Under the pieces are notes generated by a model. It was not told the DNA's origin. It saw only the letters and a program-made list of their open reading frames with translations, and did not search any database. From Algihabitans sp965233705 (GTDB lineage: Bacteria > Pseudomonadota > Alphaproteobacteria > Kiloniellales > DSM-21159), in contig CBDDTF010000002.1 of assembly GCA_965233705.1 (NCBI GenBank), positions 496,001 to 560,000 on the forward strand: 64,000 nucleotides of DNA, in the 5' to 3' direction. This document shows positions 25,209 through 34,523 of this stretch, piece by piece. Numbering within the stretch: position 1 is the stretch's first letter; every line of letters begins with the position of its first letter. Made by a program: the position numbers and the translations under genes.

Positions 25209-25736
25209 ATGCGCGCCTATCTCGCCGGCCCCGACGTCTTTCTGCCCGAGGCCCGCGCGATCGGCGCGCGCAAGACGCGGATCTGCGCCGACCACGGCTT
25301 TCAGGGCCACTTCCCGTTGGACGGCGCGCTCAGCCTCGACGGCCTGACGCCCTACGCCCAGGGCCAGGCGATCTACCGCGCCAACCGCGGTCTGCTGCGC
25401 GGCTGCGAGCTGGCCTTCGTCAATCTCACGCCCTTCCGCGGCCCAAGCGCCGATCCCGGCACGGTCTTCGAGCTCGGCTGGCTGGTCGCCGCCGGCACGC
25501 CGGTCTTCGCCTATACCGCCGACCCCCGCGCCTATGCCGAGCGGGTCGCCCCCGACGGCTACGCGGTCGAGCGCTTCGCCATGCACGACAACCTGATGAT
25601 CGACGCCGCGGTGGCCGAGCAGGGCTGGCAGATCGTTGCGCGCCCGGAACCGCCGGGCGGCGCGCCGCTGGCCGCGCTCGCCGCCTTCGAGGCGGCCGTC
25701 GCGCTGGCGGCGGAGCGCCTTGTGAACACGCGATAA
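25209..25736 (+). CDS. Nucleoside 2-deoxyribosyltransferase family protein
   Basis: A 175-aa protein with the NDT fold signatures: MRAYLAGPDVFLPEA at the N-terminus (YLAGP nucleoside-binding loop), a central DPGTVFELGWLVAAG with the catalytic Glu, and FAMHDNLMID near the C-terminus. Such enzymes move deoxyribose between bases or hydrolyse (deoxy)nucleosides in salvage or pool cleaning. GGAGGAG lies at good distance before the ATG. It is convergent with the MFS gene. Confidence 0.9.
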   Translation: MRAYLAGPDVFLPEARAIGARKTRICADHGFQGHFPLDGALSLDGLTPYAQGQAIYRANRGLLRGCELAFVNLTPFRGPSADPGTVFELGWLVAAGTPVFAYTADPRAYAERVAPDGYAVERFAMHDNLMIDAAVAEQGWQIVARPEPPGGAPLAALAAFEAAVALAAERLVNTR

Positions 25737-25765
25737 ATCAGAGTCGCACTGGCCTGCGGCGGAGC

Positions 25766-27064
25766 TCAGCGATCCTTGCCGCGGGCCCGGCGGGCGAGCT
25801 GGTAGAAGGCCGGCGAGGTGCGCAGTAGCGAGACGAAGCGCCCGCGGCGGGTCCTCGGCACGGCCGCGCGCCGGGCCATGCGGTAGGCCACGAACAGCAG
25901 GAAGGCGCCGTGCATCACGCTGGTGTAGGTGAAGAAGGCCGGCGCTCCGAACCAGGCGATCACCTGGGCGGCCGTCGGCGGCCCCACCACCGCGCCCAGG
26001 GCGTACATCAGAATCAGCGTGGCCGAGAGCTCGACCCGGTCGGCGTCGCCGGCGTGGTCGTTGCCGTGGGCGATCGACAGGGAGTAGAGCGGCATGGCGA
26101 AGGCGCCGAACAGGAAGCCGCCGGCCAGTATGGCCTCGGCCGAGAGCGTGCCGGTGACGGTCAGCCACAGCCCCGCGCCGGCCGCGCCGAGGGTCGCCAG
26201 CAGCAGCACCCAACGGCGGTCGATGCGGTCCGACAGCCAGCCGAGGGGATACTGGCTGAGCGCGCCGCCGGCGATCGCCAGGGACATGAAGAGGGCGAGC
26301 TGCTCCAGGTCCAGCGCCGTCTCCTGGGCGTAGAGCGGGCCGACCGTGCGGAAGGCGCCGTTGGTCAGCCCGATGGTCAGGCAGCCCACGCAGGCGACCG
26401 GCGAGAGGCGCCAGATGCGGCGCACGTCCAGGCGCGGGCTGGCCGGCGGCGCCGGGCTGGTCTGGCGCGACAGGCTGATCGGCAGCAGCGCCAGGCAGAA
26501 GAAGATCGCGACCACGGCGAAGATCGCGAAGCTCTCCGCCCCCACCGCCGGCAGCAGGAACTGCCCGCCGGTCACGCAGGCCAGATCGACGATGCGGTAG
26601 ATCGACAACACCCGGCCCCGCTCCGCCGCGCCGGCGCGGGCGTTGATCCAGGATTCCACCACCGTGGCCAGGCCGGCGAAGGCGAAGCCGGTCAGCACCC
26701 GGCTGACCAGCCAGACCAGCGGGTCGATGGCCAGGGCCAGCACCAGCGCCGCCACCGCACCGAGCGAGGCCAGCGCGGCGAAGACGCGGATGTGCCCGGC
26801 GCGCAGGATCAGCCCGGGGGTGACCAGGCAGGCGAAGATGAAGCCCAGGAAGTAGGCCGCGCCCAGCAGGCCGACCGTCGGGGCCGGAAAGGCCTCCAGG
26901 TTGGCGCGCACTGCCACCAGGGTGACCAGCAGGCCGTTGCCGGCCAGCAGGATGCCGGCCGAGACCAGCAGCGGCAGCAGCGCCAGCCAGCCCTCGCGGC
27001 CCAGGCGGTCGGGCGGCGCGGTCGGGCTTGCGCCGGCCGGTCGGCCCTGGGTGGCGTCGCTCAT
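25766..27064 (-). CDS. MFS transporter, YcaD-like
   Basis: A 432-aa twelve-helix major facilitator protein. The motif block GFAFAGLATVVESWINARAGAAERGR in the first half resembles YcaD-type transporters, and YPLGWLSDRIDRR in the second half is the equivalent of the MFS A-motif. A C-terminal basic tail (VPRTRRGRFVSLLRTS) follows the last helix. The ATG overlaps the stop of the upstream MFS gene by 4 bp, so two different MFS permeases are made from one message. Substrate unknown. Confidence 0.9.
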   Translation of the reverse strand: MSDATQGRPAGASPTAPPDRLGREGWLALLPLLVSAGILLAGNGLLVTLVAVRANLEAFPAPTVGLLGAAYFLGFIFACLVTPGLILRAGHIRVFAALASLGAVAALVLALAIDPLVWLVSRVLTGFAFAGLATVVESWINARAGAAERGRVLSIYRIVDLACVTGGQFLLPAVGAESFAIFAVVAIFFCLALLPISLSRQTSPAPPASPRLDVRRIWRLSPVACVGCLTIGLTNGAFRTVGPLYAQETALDLEQLALFMSLAIAGGALSQYPLGWLSDRIDRRWVLLLATLGAAGAGLWLTVTGTLSAEAILAGGFLFGAFAMPLYSLSIAHGNDHAGDADRVELSATLILMYALGAVVGPPTAAQVIAWFGAPAFFTYTSVMHGAFLLFVAYRMARRAAVPRTRRGRFVSLLRTSPAFYQLARRARGKDR

Positions 27065-28326
27065 GCGCGCTTCTCCTCCGCCTTCTCTGCCGCCTTCTCT
27101 GCCGCCGACCTGCCGCCGGCGCGCAGCCGCGGGGCCAGAACCGCGGCCAACACCACCGCCACCAGGGTCAGCAGACCGAACAGCGGCCCGGCCACGGCCC
27201 AGTCGCCCCCTGCCCGCTCGACCGCGACGGCGATCAGCAAGGGCCCCGCGAGCACGCCGAGATTGCGCCCGGTCATCAGCAGCGAAAAGGCGCTGGGCGG
27301 CGGTCGCCCGCCGGTCAGGCGCCCGGCGGTGGCGAAGAGGCAGGTCGGCGAGATCCCCGCCCCCACCCCGTAGACCAGCAGCAGCAGTACGCCGAAGGCG
27401 TCGGCGCCGACCTGGGGCATGGCCCACCAGCAGGCGGCCTGGCTGAGCAGCGCGGCCAGCAGCAGGCCGCCGTGGCTGACGCCGCGGCCGAGCAGCCAAC
27501 CGGTGGCGACGTTGACGCCGGCCAGCACCACCACCGGCAGCAGGTAGGCGACCAGCGCCGCGCCGAGATCCAGGGCGGCGGCCTCCACCAGGTATTGCGG
27601 CAGCCAGGTCATGAAGGCGAAGTACTGCCCCGACCAGAGCATGAAGATGCCGCCGGCCAGGATCAGGCCGCGGCGCTGCACCGCGGTCAGGCGCTGATGC
27701 TGGCCGCCCCGGCGCGGCGCCTGCGGGCCCGGCAGGCGGCGGCGGGCCAGGGCGACCCAGGCGGCCAGCGCCAGGGTGCCGGCGATCGCCAGCCACCAGA
27801 GGGCCGGCCAGCCCGGCTGCGGCGTCAGCCCGTGCGCCAACAGCGCGGCGGCGGTCTGGCCGATCGGGATCCAGGCGGCGACCAGGCCGATCACCAGCCC
27901 GGCGTGGCGCGGGCCGGCGGCGCGGGTCGCCAGGCTGGGCCCGGCCACCGCGCAGAGCGCGAAGGCGACGCCCTCCAGCCCGCGCGCCAGCAGCAGCAGC
28001 CAGCCGGTGCCGGCGCCGGCCAGGCCCAGCAGGTTGGCCAGCACGAAGAGGCCGGCGGCGCCGAGCAGCGGCGCGCCGAACCCGAAGCGCTCGAGCAGGC
28101 GGCCGAGCGGAATCGACAGCAGCAGCCCGGCGACGGCATAGGCCGACATGAAGCCGCCGGCCAGGGTGCGGGAATAGCCGTAGTCTTCCAGCAGCAGCGG
28201 CAGCACCGGCGGCAACTTGAAGAGCTGATAGGCGGCGAAGCTCGCCAGCGCGAGGCCGAGAGCGACGGCGGGCCAGTCGCTGCGGCCCCCCGGGGAATGA
28301 GGCGCGGCCTCGGAACGGTCGGGCAT
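27061..28326 (-). CDS. MFS transporter, CynX/NarK-like
   Basis: A 421-aa major facilitator with twelve predicted helices (for example ALGLALASFAAYQLFKLPPV and AYAVAGLLLSIPLGRLLERFG, the latter containing the A-motif). It ends in a charged AAEK-type repeat. ATG 28326 is chosen; longer reading (to 28464) would add 46 unrelated residues. It is only loosely similar to the YcaD-like transporter that overlaps it by 4 bp, so this is a coupled pair of paralogues or distinct permeases rather than a recent duplication. It is divergent from the MBL-fold gene. Confidence 0.88.
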   Translation of the reverse strand: MPDRSEAAPHSPGGRSDWPAVALGLALASFAAYQLFKLPPVLPLLLEDYGYSRTLAGGFMSAYAVAGLLLSIPLGRLLERFGFGAPLLGAAGLFVLANLLGLAGAGTGWLLLLARGLEGVAFALCAVAGPSLATRAAGPRHAGLVIGLVAAWIPIGQTAAALLAHGLTPQPGWPALWWLAIAGTLALAAWVALARRRLPGPQAPRRGGQHQRLTAVQRRGLILAGGIFMLWSGQYFAFMTWLPQYLVEAAALDLGAALVAYLLPVVVLAGVNVATGWLLGRGVSHGGLLLAALLSQAACWWAMPQVGADAFGVLLLLVYGVGAGISPTCLFATAGRLTGGRPPPSAFSLLMTGRNLGVLAGPLLIAVAVERAGGDWAVAGPLFGLLTLVAVVLAAVLAPRLRAGGRSAAEKAAEKAEEKRA

Positions 28327-28475
28327 GAAGCTGCGGGGAAGGAAGGAGGAGACGGCAGAGCTCACGCGAGTGTGACCGACATCACAGCGCCGGTCCAGGC
28401 TCCCGGTTTTTCCTTTCGGGACAGAGGTCCAGGTCCTAGGTTGACGGCAGGTGGGGCCGCGCATGGGGTGATCCA

Positions 28476-29384
28476 GTGGTCGCAGCGACCGATCGGGCGA
28501 CAGGCGGACCGGCCGTCGAGTCGGACTTCTTCGTACGCTTCTGGGGCGTGCGGGGCTCGATCGCCTGTCCGGGCGAAGCCTACGACAAGTACGGCGGGAA
28601 CACCTCCTGCCTGGAGGTGCGCTGCGGGCCGCACGTGCTGATCTTCGACGGTGGCACGGGCCTGCGGCCGCTCGGCCAGGCGCTGATGCAGGAGGCCGGC
28701 GGGAGCTGCGCCGCCCTGGCGCGCAGCGAGGCCGGCGGCACCCAGCTCGACATCTTCCTGACCCATACCCACCACGATCATATCTCCGGCATTCCCTTCT
28801 TCGCGCCGGCCTTCTGCGGCAAGAGCCGGGTCCGCTTCTGGGCCGGGCATCTGCGGCCCGAGGCCGACCTGCACGAGGTGCTCTGCAAGTTCATGGCCGC
28901 CCCCCTCTTCCCGGTGCCGCCGGACATCTTCGGTGCCGAGGTCGAGTTCCGCGACTTCGAGGCCGGGCAGACGCTGACCCCCTACCCCGGCGTCACCCTG
29001 CGCACGGCGCCGCTGAACCATCCCAACCGTGCCACCGGCTACCGCGTCGACTACGCCGGCCGGTCGCTCTGCTACGTCACCGACACCGAGCATGTGCCGG
29101 GTACGCGCGATCCCAACGTCCTGGGACTGATCCAGGGGGCGGACCTGGTGATCTACGACTGCAGCTACACCGACGCGGAGTATGCGGAGAGGTACCGCGG
29201 CTGGGGCCATTCCACCTGGCAGGAAGGCGTGCGGCTCTGCGCGGCGGCGGGCGCCCGGCGGCTGGTGGTCTTCCACCACGACCCCAGCCACGACGACGCC
29301 TTCATGGACGAGGTCGCCGCCGCCGTCACGGCGGCGCGGCCCGGCTCGCTGGTCGCCCGCGAGGGCCTGGTGCTGGAGCCGTGA
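28476..29384 (+). CDS. MBL-fold metallo-hydrolase
   Basis: A 302-aa metallo-beta-lactamase-fold protein of the group that starts FFVRFWGVRGSIACPG...GGNTSCLEV. The metal-binding HTHHDH is at 97-102, with further ligands in LNHPNRATG, CYVTDTEH and VFHHDPSHDD. Members of this group are found alone or joined to signalling domains, and their substrates are unknown. The gene overlaps the next by 4 bp (GTGA) and lies in a set ending with a nucleotide cyclase, so a nucleotide or signalling phosphodiester substrate is possible. The start is GTG 28476. Confidence 0.88.
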   Translation: MVAATDRATGGPAVESDFFVRFWGVRGSIACPGEAYDKYGGNTSCLEVRCGPHVLIFDGGTGLRPLGQALMQEAGGSCAALARSEAGGTQLDIFLTHTHHDHISGIPFFAPAFCGKSRVRFWAGHLRPEADLHEVLCKFMAAPLFPVPPDIFGAEVEFRDFEAGQTLTPYPGVTLRTAPLNHPNRATGYRVDYAGRSLCYVTDTEHVPGTRDPNVLGLIQGADLVIYDCSYTDAEYAERYRGWGHSTWQEGVRLCAAAGARRLVVFHHDPSHDDAFMDEVAAAVTAARPGSLVAREGLVLEP

Positions 29385-30256
29385 GCGGCCGGGAGCCCGC
29401 CAGGGGCGCCGCCCGGGCCCGTCTGATGGGGCTGAAGACCCTGCTCGGCGCCGGCCCGCCGCAGGGCTTCTTCATTCCCTGTCGCTATGCCGACCGTTTG
29501 CCGCCGCCGGACTCGCGCCCGGCCTATGCCGGGGTGGCGACCGCCTTCGCGGCGGCGGAGCCGGAGTTCCTGCGGCTGTTCGACCGGCTCGACGCCTGCG
29601 CGCCGGCGCTGGGCGCCATCGGGGCCGAGGACGCGCCGCCGCAGCCGCGCTGGAACCAGGACTGGTTCCCGCGCCTGGACGCGGCGCTCGCCTACCTGCT
29701 GCTGCGCACCCGCGCGCCGCGCCGTCTGGTCGAGATCGGCTCCGGCCACTCCACCCGCTTCTTCGCCCGCGCGCGCGCCGACGCCGGGCTGGACACGCGA
29801 ATCGACGCCATCGACCCGGCGCCGCGCGCCGACCTGGCCGGCCTGCCGGTCACCCTGCATCGCACCACCCTGCAGCAGGCCGATCCGGCGCTCTTCGCCG
29901 GGCTGGCGGCCGGCGACCTGGTCTCCATCGACTCCAGCCATATCCTGATGCCCGGCAGCGACGTCGACTGGCTGCTCGGCCACGTGCTGCCGCGCCTGCC
30001 GGCCGGCGTGCTGCTGCACGTCCACGACATCTTCCTGCCCGACGGCTACCCGTCCGACTGGGCGTGGCGTGGCTATAACGAGCAGCAGGCCTGGGCGCCG
30101 CTGATCGCGCTTGGCCTGGCGCGTCCGCTCTGGTCGAGCCACTGGGCGGTTACCCGGCTGGCCGGCCGCCTGGCCGAGAGTGTCGCGGCGACGCTGCCGT
30201 TGCGCGCCGGCGCGCGCGAGAGCAGTCTTTGGCTGGAGCTGCGCGGCCGGCCGTGA
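29381..30256 (+). CDS. Class I SAM-dependent methyltransferase-like protein
   Basis: A 291-aa protein whose centre has the SAM-binding motif I, RLVEIGSGHSTRFFARA (about residues 114-130), and the motif SIDSSHILMPGSDVDWLL with HVHDIFLPDGYP, matching the Methyltransf_24 type (often cephalosporin-hydroxylase-like). The GTG start overlaps the MBL-fold gene by 4 bp; an ATG at 29426 is an alternative. The acceptor is unknown. Confidence 0.85.
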   Translation: MSGREPARGAARARLMGLKTLLGAGPPQGFFIPCRYADRLPPPDSRPAYAGVATAFAAAEPEFLRLFDRLDACAPALGAIGAEDAPPQPRWNQDWFPRLDAALAYLLLRTRAPRRLVEIGSGHSTRFFARARADAGLDTRIDAIDPAPRADLAGLPVTLHRTTLQQADPALFAGLAAGDLVSIDSSHILMPGSDVDWLLGHVLPRLPAGVLLHVHDIFLPDGYPSDWAWRGYNEQQAWAPLIALGLARPLWSSHWAVTRLAGRLAESVAATLPLRAGARESSLWLELRGRP

Positions 30257-30394
30257 GGCGCAGCCGGCCCGACAGGGCGCTCACGCGCTTGTGCCTGGCG
30301 CTGGCGGCGGGACCGCGGCCAAATGATGTGCCCCGCGTCGGGCGCGGCGGGCGGACCAGGACGAACGGAGGCAGCGAAGGAGGGCCGGAGGCGG

Positions 30395-31885
30395 ATGGCG
30401 CCGACCCGCGACGGGCGCGAGCCGCGCCCGACCCCGTCCTCGGCCACGTCGTCTGGCTCCGACCCGGCCGCAGGTCTGGCGGCGGGTCCGGCTCCCGATG
30501 CAGCCGCGGCCCCGACTCCGGCCCCGACTCCGGCCCCGACTCCGGCCCCGACTCCGGCGCTTGGCCCCGGCGCGGCGGGCGGGCCGCGCCTGCCCTTGCG
30601 GGTGCGCGAGGCGATCGCGCGGCAGGAGGATCGCTCCGAACGTCTGATCGGGTGGGTGCAGCTCGCCATCGTGGCGACCTTCGGGCTGCTCTACCTGATC
30701 GCGCCCAAGCCGCCGATGGCCGAGGCGCCGTTCCAGCCGGTGCCCTACATTCTGGGCACCTATCTGGGGCTGACGCTGATCCGCCTGGTCTGGTCCTACC
30801 GCGCGCGCCTGCCGGACTGGTCGCTCGCCCTCTCGGCGCTGTTCGACATCGGCCTGCTGATGCTGCTGATCTGGTCGTTCCACCTGCAATACGGTCAGCC
30901 GCCCTCCTTCTATCTGAAGGCCCCCACCCTGCTCTACGTCTTCATCTTCATCGCCCTGCGCGCGCTGCGCTTCGACCCGCGCTTCGTGCTGCTGACCGGG
31001 CTGCTGGCGGCCGGCGGCTGGGGCGGCATGATCCTCTTCGTCGTCGCCTCGGAAGGCGGCGGGATGATGATCACCCGCGACTACGTGGAGTACATGACCG
31101 CCAACGCCATTCTGCTCGGCGCCGAGTTCGACAAGATCATCTCGATCCTGATGGTGACCTTCGTGCTGGCCGCCGCGCTCTGGCGCGGTCGGGCGCTGCT
31201 GGTGCGCTCGGTGGCCGAGGGCATGGCGGCGGAGGAGCTGTCGCGCTTCTTCGCGCCGCAGGTGGCGCGGCACATCACCGGCGCCGAGGAGACCATCGCG
31301 GCCGGCCAGGGCGTGCTGCGCGAGGCGGCGGTGGTCTTCCTCGACCTGCGCGGCTTCACCGCTCTGGTCGAGCGCGAGGCGCCGGCCGGGGTGATGGCGC
31401 TGCTGGCCGACTACCAGGCGCGGGTGATTCCGCTGCTGCAGCGCCACGGCGGCTCGATCGACAAGTTCCTCGGCGACGGCATCATGGCCAGCTTCGGCGC
31501 GGCCGAGCCGAGCCGGAACTACGCCGCCGACGCCTTGCGGGCGCTGGAGGCGGTGCTGGCGGAGGCCGAGGTCTGGCGCGCCGAACGGGCGGCGGCGGGC
31601 CGCCCGGCGCCGCAGGTCAACGGCGCGCTGACCAGCGGCACCCTGCTGTTCGGCGCCGTCGGCGACGCCAGTCGGCTGGAGATCACGGTGATCGGCGACC
31701 CGGTCAACCTGGCCGCCAAGCTGGAGAAGCACAACAAGGCGGTCGGCAGCCGCGCCCTGGCCACGGCGCAGGCGCTGGAGCTGGCGCGCCGCCAGGGCTA
31801 CGCCGGCTCCGCGCCCCAGCGCCGGCTCCCGACCGCGCGGGTCGAGGGCCTGGCCGAGCCGCTGGATCTGGCGGTGCTGGCGTGA
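30395..31885 (+). CDS. Membrane class III adenylate/guanylate cyclase
   Basis: A 496-aa protein with a disordered N-terminus containing an (APTP)n run, a six-helix membrane part (about residues 84-265) and a C-terminal class III cyclase domain. Metal-binding aspartates are D317 (VVFLDLRGFT) and D361 (DKFLGDGIMASFG). The later TVIGDPVNLAAKLEKHNK has Lys where most cyclases have the transition-state Arg (N-x3-R). This substitution may define a subgroup or lower activity. ATG 30395 is preferred to 30323 because GGAGG lies 3 nt and AAGGAGG 11 nt upstream. It follows the MBL-fold and methyltransferase genes on the same strand. Confidence 0.9.
   Translation: MAPTRDGREPRPTPSSATSSGSDPAAGLAAGPAPDAAAAPTPAPTPAPTPAPTPALGPGAAGGPRLPLRVREAIARQEDRSERLIGWVQLAIVATFGLLYLIAPKPPMAEAPFQPVPYILGTYLGLTLIRLVWSYRARLPDWSLALSALFDIGLLMLLIWSFHLQYGQPPSFYLKAPTLLYVFIFIALRALRFDPRFVLLTGLLAAGGWGGMILFVVASEGGGMMITRDYVEYMTANAILLGAEFDKIISILMVTFVLAAALWRGRALLVRSVAEGMAAEELSRFFAPQVARHITGAEETIAAGQGVLREAAVVFLDLRGFTALVEREAPAGVMALLADYQARVIPLLQRHGGSIDKFLGDGIMASFGAAEPSRNYAADALRALEAVLAEAEVWRAERAAAGRPAPQVNGALTSGTLLFGAVGDASRLEITVIGDPVNLAAKLEKHNKAVGSRALATAQALELARRQGYAGSAPQRRLPTARVEGLAEPLDLAVLA
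30509..30556 (+). repeat. 12-bp coding tandem repeat, four units
   Basis: Four perfect units of GCCCCGACTCCG encoding the (APTP)n linker near the N-terminus of the cyclase. The period preserves the frame. Confidence 0.9.
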
Positions 31886-31906
31886 GCCGCCCCGGCCCGG
31901 CCCGGC

Positions 31907-32830
31907 TTATGCCTCTGGGCGCGGGCCGGGCTGGTTCAGGCGGTGCAGCACGTCGTCGAGCTGCTCCAGGGTTTTGTAGTGGATCGCCAGGGTGCCGCCC
32001 TCGCCGCGGATCTCGATGGTGACCTTCAGGCCCAGCATGGCCGAGAGGTCGCGCTCCAGCGCCAGGGTGTCGGCGTCCTTCTCCTCGGCCTTGCCGGCGC
32101 CGCGCGGCCGCGCCTGCGGGGTCTGGCCCTTGGCGGCGCTGGCCAGCCGCTCGGTCTCGCGCACCGACAGGCCCTTGCGCGCGATCTGCTCGGCCAGCCG
32201 CTCCGGCTCGGCGGCGCCCAGCAGGGCGCGGCCGTGGCCGGCGGACAGGCGGCCGTCCTCCAGGTAGCCGCGCACCGCCTCGGGCAGGCCGAGCAGGCGC
32301 AGGGTGTTGGCGATGTGCGGCCGCGACTTGCCGATCAGGCGGGCCAGCGCCTCCTGGCTGTGGCCGAACTCCTCCATCAGGCGGCGGTAGCCCTCGGCCT
32401 CCTCCAGGGGATTGAGGTCCTGGCGCTGCACGTTCTCGACCAGCGCCAGCTCCAGCGCGGTGGAGTCGTCCAGCTCGCGGATGACGACCGGGACCTCGTG
32501 GAGCTGCGCCTTCTGGGCGGCGCGCCAGCGGCGCTCGCCGGCGACGATCTCGAAGTCGCTCGGCCGCTCGGGATGGCGGCGCACCAGGATCGGCTGCAGG
32601 ATGCCCTGCTCGCGGATCGAAGCCGCCAGGGTGTCCAGCGCCTCCGCGTCGAAGTGGCTGCGCGGCTGCACGCGGCTGGGGTGCAGCCGCTCGATCGGCA
32701 CCTGCTTGCTGGAGCGCAGCTTGTCGAGGCTGCCGTAGTCCTCCTCCTCGTCGCCGAGCAGGGCGGCCAGGCCGCGGCCGAGGTTGGTGCGCTTGTCGGA
32801 ACCGGGGGCTCCCGGGGGGCTGTCGCTCAC
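31907..32830 (-). CDS. parB: Chromosome-partitioning protein ParB
   Basis: A 307-aa CTP-dependent DNA clamp that loads at parS and organises the origin. N-terminal CTPase domain with GERRWRAAQ and ENVQRQDLNPLEEA; central helix-turn-helix (HSQEALARLIGKSRPHIANTLRLL); C-terminal dimerisation domain (LEQLDDVLHRL). The GTG start is preceded by GGGAGAG. Three parS sites lie 1.5-3.9 kb away in the same operon region. It follows parA on the same strand with a 110-bp gap. Confidence 0.97.
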   Translation of the reverse strand: MSDSPPGAPGSDKRTNLGRGLAALLGDEEEDYGSLDKLRSSKQVPIERLHPSRVQPRSHFDAEALDTLAASIREQGILQPILVRRHPERPSDFEIVAGERRWRAAQKAQLHEVPVVIRELDDSTALELALVENVQRQDLNPLEEAEGYRRLMEEFGHSQEALARLIGKSRPHIANTLRLLGLPEAVRGYLEDGRLSAGHGRALLGAAEPERLAEQIARKGLSVRETERLASAAKGQTPQARPRGAGKAEEKDADTLALERDLSAMLGLKVTIEIRGEGGTLAIHYKTLEQLDDVLHRLNQPGPRPEA

Positions 32831-32940
32831 GGCGCTCTCCCAAGACTCTTCGCGATGCGAACTCTCAGTGTGGGGCGGCCCCGCGGGCGGGCCGCGGATC
32901 TCCGGCGGCGGACCGGGGCGGCGTCCTCAGCCGCGCCAGG

Positions 32941-33783
32941 TCAGGAGGCCAGGGCGGCGGTCGCCCCCTCCCCCTCCTCGCGGCGCAGGATCTCGCCGGC
33001 CAGGTGGACATAGGCCTGGGCGCCGGCGCAGGTCAGGTCGTAAAGCAGCACCGGCTTGCCGTGGCTGGGCGCTTCCGAGACCCGGACGTTGCGCGGGATG
33101 ACCGTGCGGTAGACCCGGTCGCCGAGGTAGCTGCGCACGTCCTGGGCCACGAGGTCGCACAAGTTGTTGCGGCGGTCGTACATGGTCAGCACCACCCCTT
33201 GCAGGACCAGTCCGGGGTTGAGGGCGCGGCGCACCCGCTCGATGGTGCGCAGCAGGTGGCTCAGGCCCTCCAGGGCGTAGAACTCCGCCTGCAGCGGCAC
33301 CAGCACCGCGTCGGCGGCGACCAGGGCGTTGACGGTCAGCAGGCCGAGCGCCGGCGGACAGTCGATTAGCACGTAGTCCCAGCGGTCGCGCTCCTGGCGC
33401 AGCGCCGCCCGCAGCCGGGTGTCGCGCTGGTCGGCGGCGACCAGCTCGACCTCGGCGCCCGACAGGTCGACCGAGGAGGGCACGATCGCCATGCCGGGGA
33501 CCGGCGTGTCGACGACGCAGTCGGCCAGGGGCGTCGAGCCCAGCAGGGCCTCGTAGATGGTCGGGCCGCGCCGGCGCCAGTCGAGCCCGACGCCGGTCGA
33601 GGCGTTGCCCTGGGGGTCGAGGTCGACGATCAGCACCCGCTTGCCGCAGGCGGCCAGGGCGGTGGCGAGGTTGATCGCCGTGGTGGTCTTGCCGACCCCG
33701 CCCTTCTGGTTGGCGATGGCCAGGACGCGCGGCCCGGGGCCCTCGGCCTCCGGGGTGAGGTTCTCGATATCTTGTAGGCTCAC
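32941..33783 (-). CDS. parA: Chromosome-partitioning ATPase ParA (Soj)
   Basis: A 280-aa deviant Walker ATPase that forms a DNA-bound gradient to move ParB-parS complexes. Walker A is KGGVGKTT (about 27-34), with DLDPQGNAS (A') and YVLIDCPPALGLLT (Walker B) after it. The GTG start overlaps the rsmG stop by 4 bp (GTGA), with GAGGG upstream, which decides the start against the longer in-frame ATG at 33813. Confidence 0.97.
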   Translation of the reverse strand: MSLQDIENLTPEAEGPGPRVLAIANQKGGVGKTTTAINLATALAACGKRVLIVDLDPQGNASTGVGLDWRRRGPTIYEALLGSTPLADCVVDTPVPGMAIVPSSVDLSGAEVELVAADQRDTRLRAALRQERDRWDYVLIDCPPALGLLTVNALVAADAVLVPLQAEFYALEGLSHLLRTIERVRRALNPGLVLQGVVLTMYDRRNNLCDLVAQDVRSYLGDRVYRTVIPRNVRVSEAPSHGKPVLLYDLTCAGAQAYVHLAGEILRREEGEGATAALAS

Positions 33784-34424
33784 GGCAAGGGTCCCTCTAG
33801 CCGTAGGACGCATCCCGCGGGGTCGCTCCGGCTGGGATGGCGTGTGATGCGGGCCCGCAGCGCCGGCGGCAGGGCGGCCAGCTCGGCGTCGACCCCCTGC
33901 CCCTTGAGAAAGAGACAGAGGCCGCCGGGGTCAAGCAGCGGCTTGGCGTAGGCGAGCAGGCGTTGCAGCGGCGCCAGGGCGCGGGCGGTGACCAGGTCAA
34001 CCCGCAGGTCGCCCAGGCTCTCGATGCGGGCCGCGTGCACCTGGGCCGGCGCCCCGGTCTCGCGGATCACCTGACGCAGGAAGGTGGCCTTCTTCTGGTC
34101 GGACTCGATCAGGTGCACCCGGCCGGCGCCACAGAGGGCGAGCACCAGGCCGGGAAAGCCGGCGCCGCTGCCCAGGTCGGCGATCTCCAGGGGCGCGACG
34201 TCGGCCGCGCGGTCCGGCAGCAGCGACAGAAGCTGCGCCGAATCCAGCATGTGGCGGCGCCAGAGGTCCGGCAGCGTCGCCGGGCCGACCAGATTGATCG
34301 CCTGGTTCCACTTGCGCAGCACCGCGGCGTAGCGTTCGAGCTGCGCCAGTGTTTCACGTGAAACACCGGTGTCGGCCTGAAAGGCCGCCGGCCCGTCGGC
34401 CTCGGGACGCGGAACAGCGCTCAT
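33780..34424 (-). CDS. rsmG: 16S rRNA (guanine(527)-N(7))-methyltransferase RsmG
   Basis: Methylates G527 of 16S rRNA. The 214-aa protein has the SAM-binding ADLGSGAGFPGLVLA (about 83-97), VHLIESDQKKATFLRQV and VTARALAPL. Codons 20-25 encode GVSRET because a perfect parS palindrome is embedded in the gene (34350-34365). Loss of RsmG commonly gives low-level streptomycin resistance. It is part of the operon mnmG-rsmG-parA-parB. Confidence 0.97.
   Translation of the reverse strand: MSAVPRPEADGPAAFQADTGVSRETLAQLERYAAVLRKWNQAINLVGPATLPDLWRRHMLDSAQLLSLLPDRAADVAPLEIADLGSGAGFPGLVLALCGAGRVHLIESDQKKATFLRQVIRETGAPAQVHAARIESLGDLRVDLVTARALAPLQRLLAYAKPLLDPGGLCLFLKGQGVDAELAALPPALRARITRHPSRSDPAGCVLRLEGPLP
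34350..34365. promoter_or_regulatory. parS: parS site inside rsmG
   Basis: TGTTTCACGTGAAACA, a perfect 16-bp match to the bacterial parS palindrome, read through as Val-Ser-Arg-Glu-Thr in RsmG. Confidence 0.95.
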
Positions 34425-34523
34425 GTGTCTGTCTTACGCCTCTTGCCCGCGCCGGACAAGCGCGTGCGACGGGATGGGCTGTGGACAAGGGGGATGACGA
34501 TCGACCGGCTCGGGGTCTCGGGG

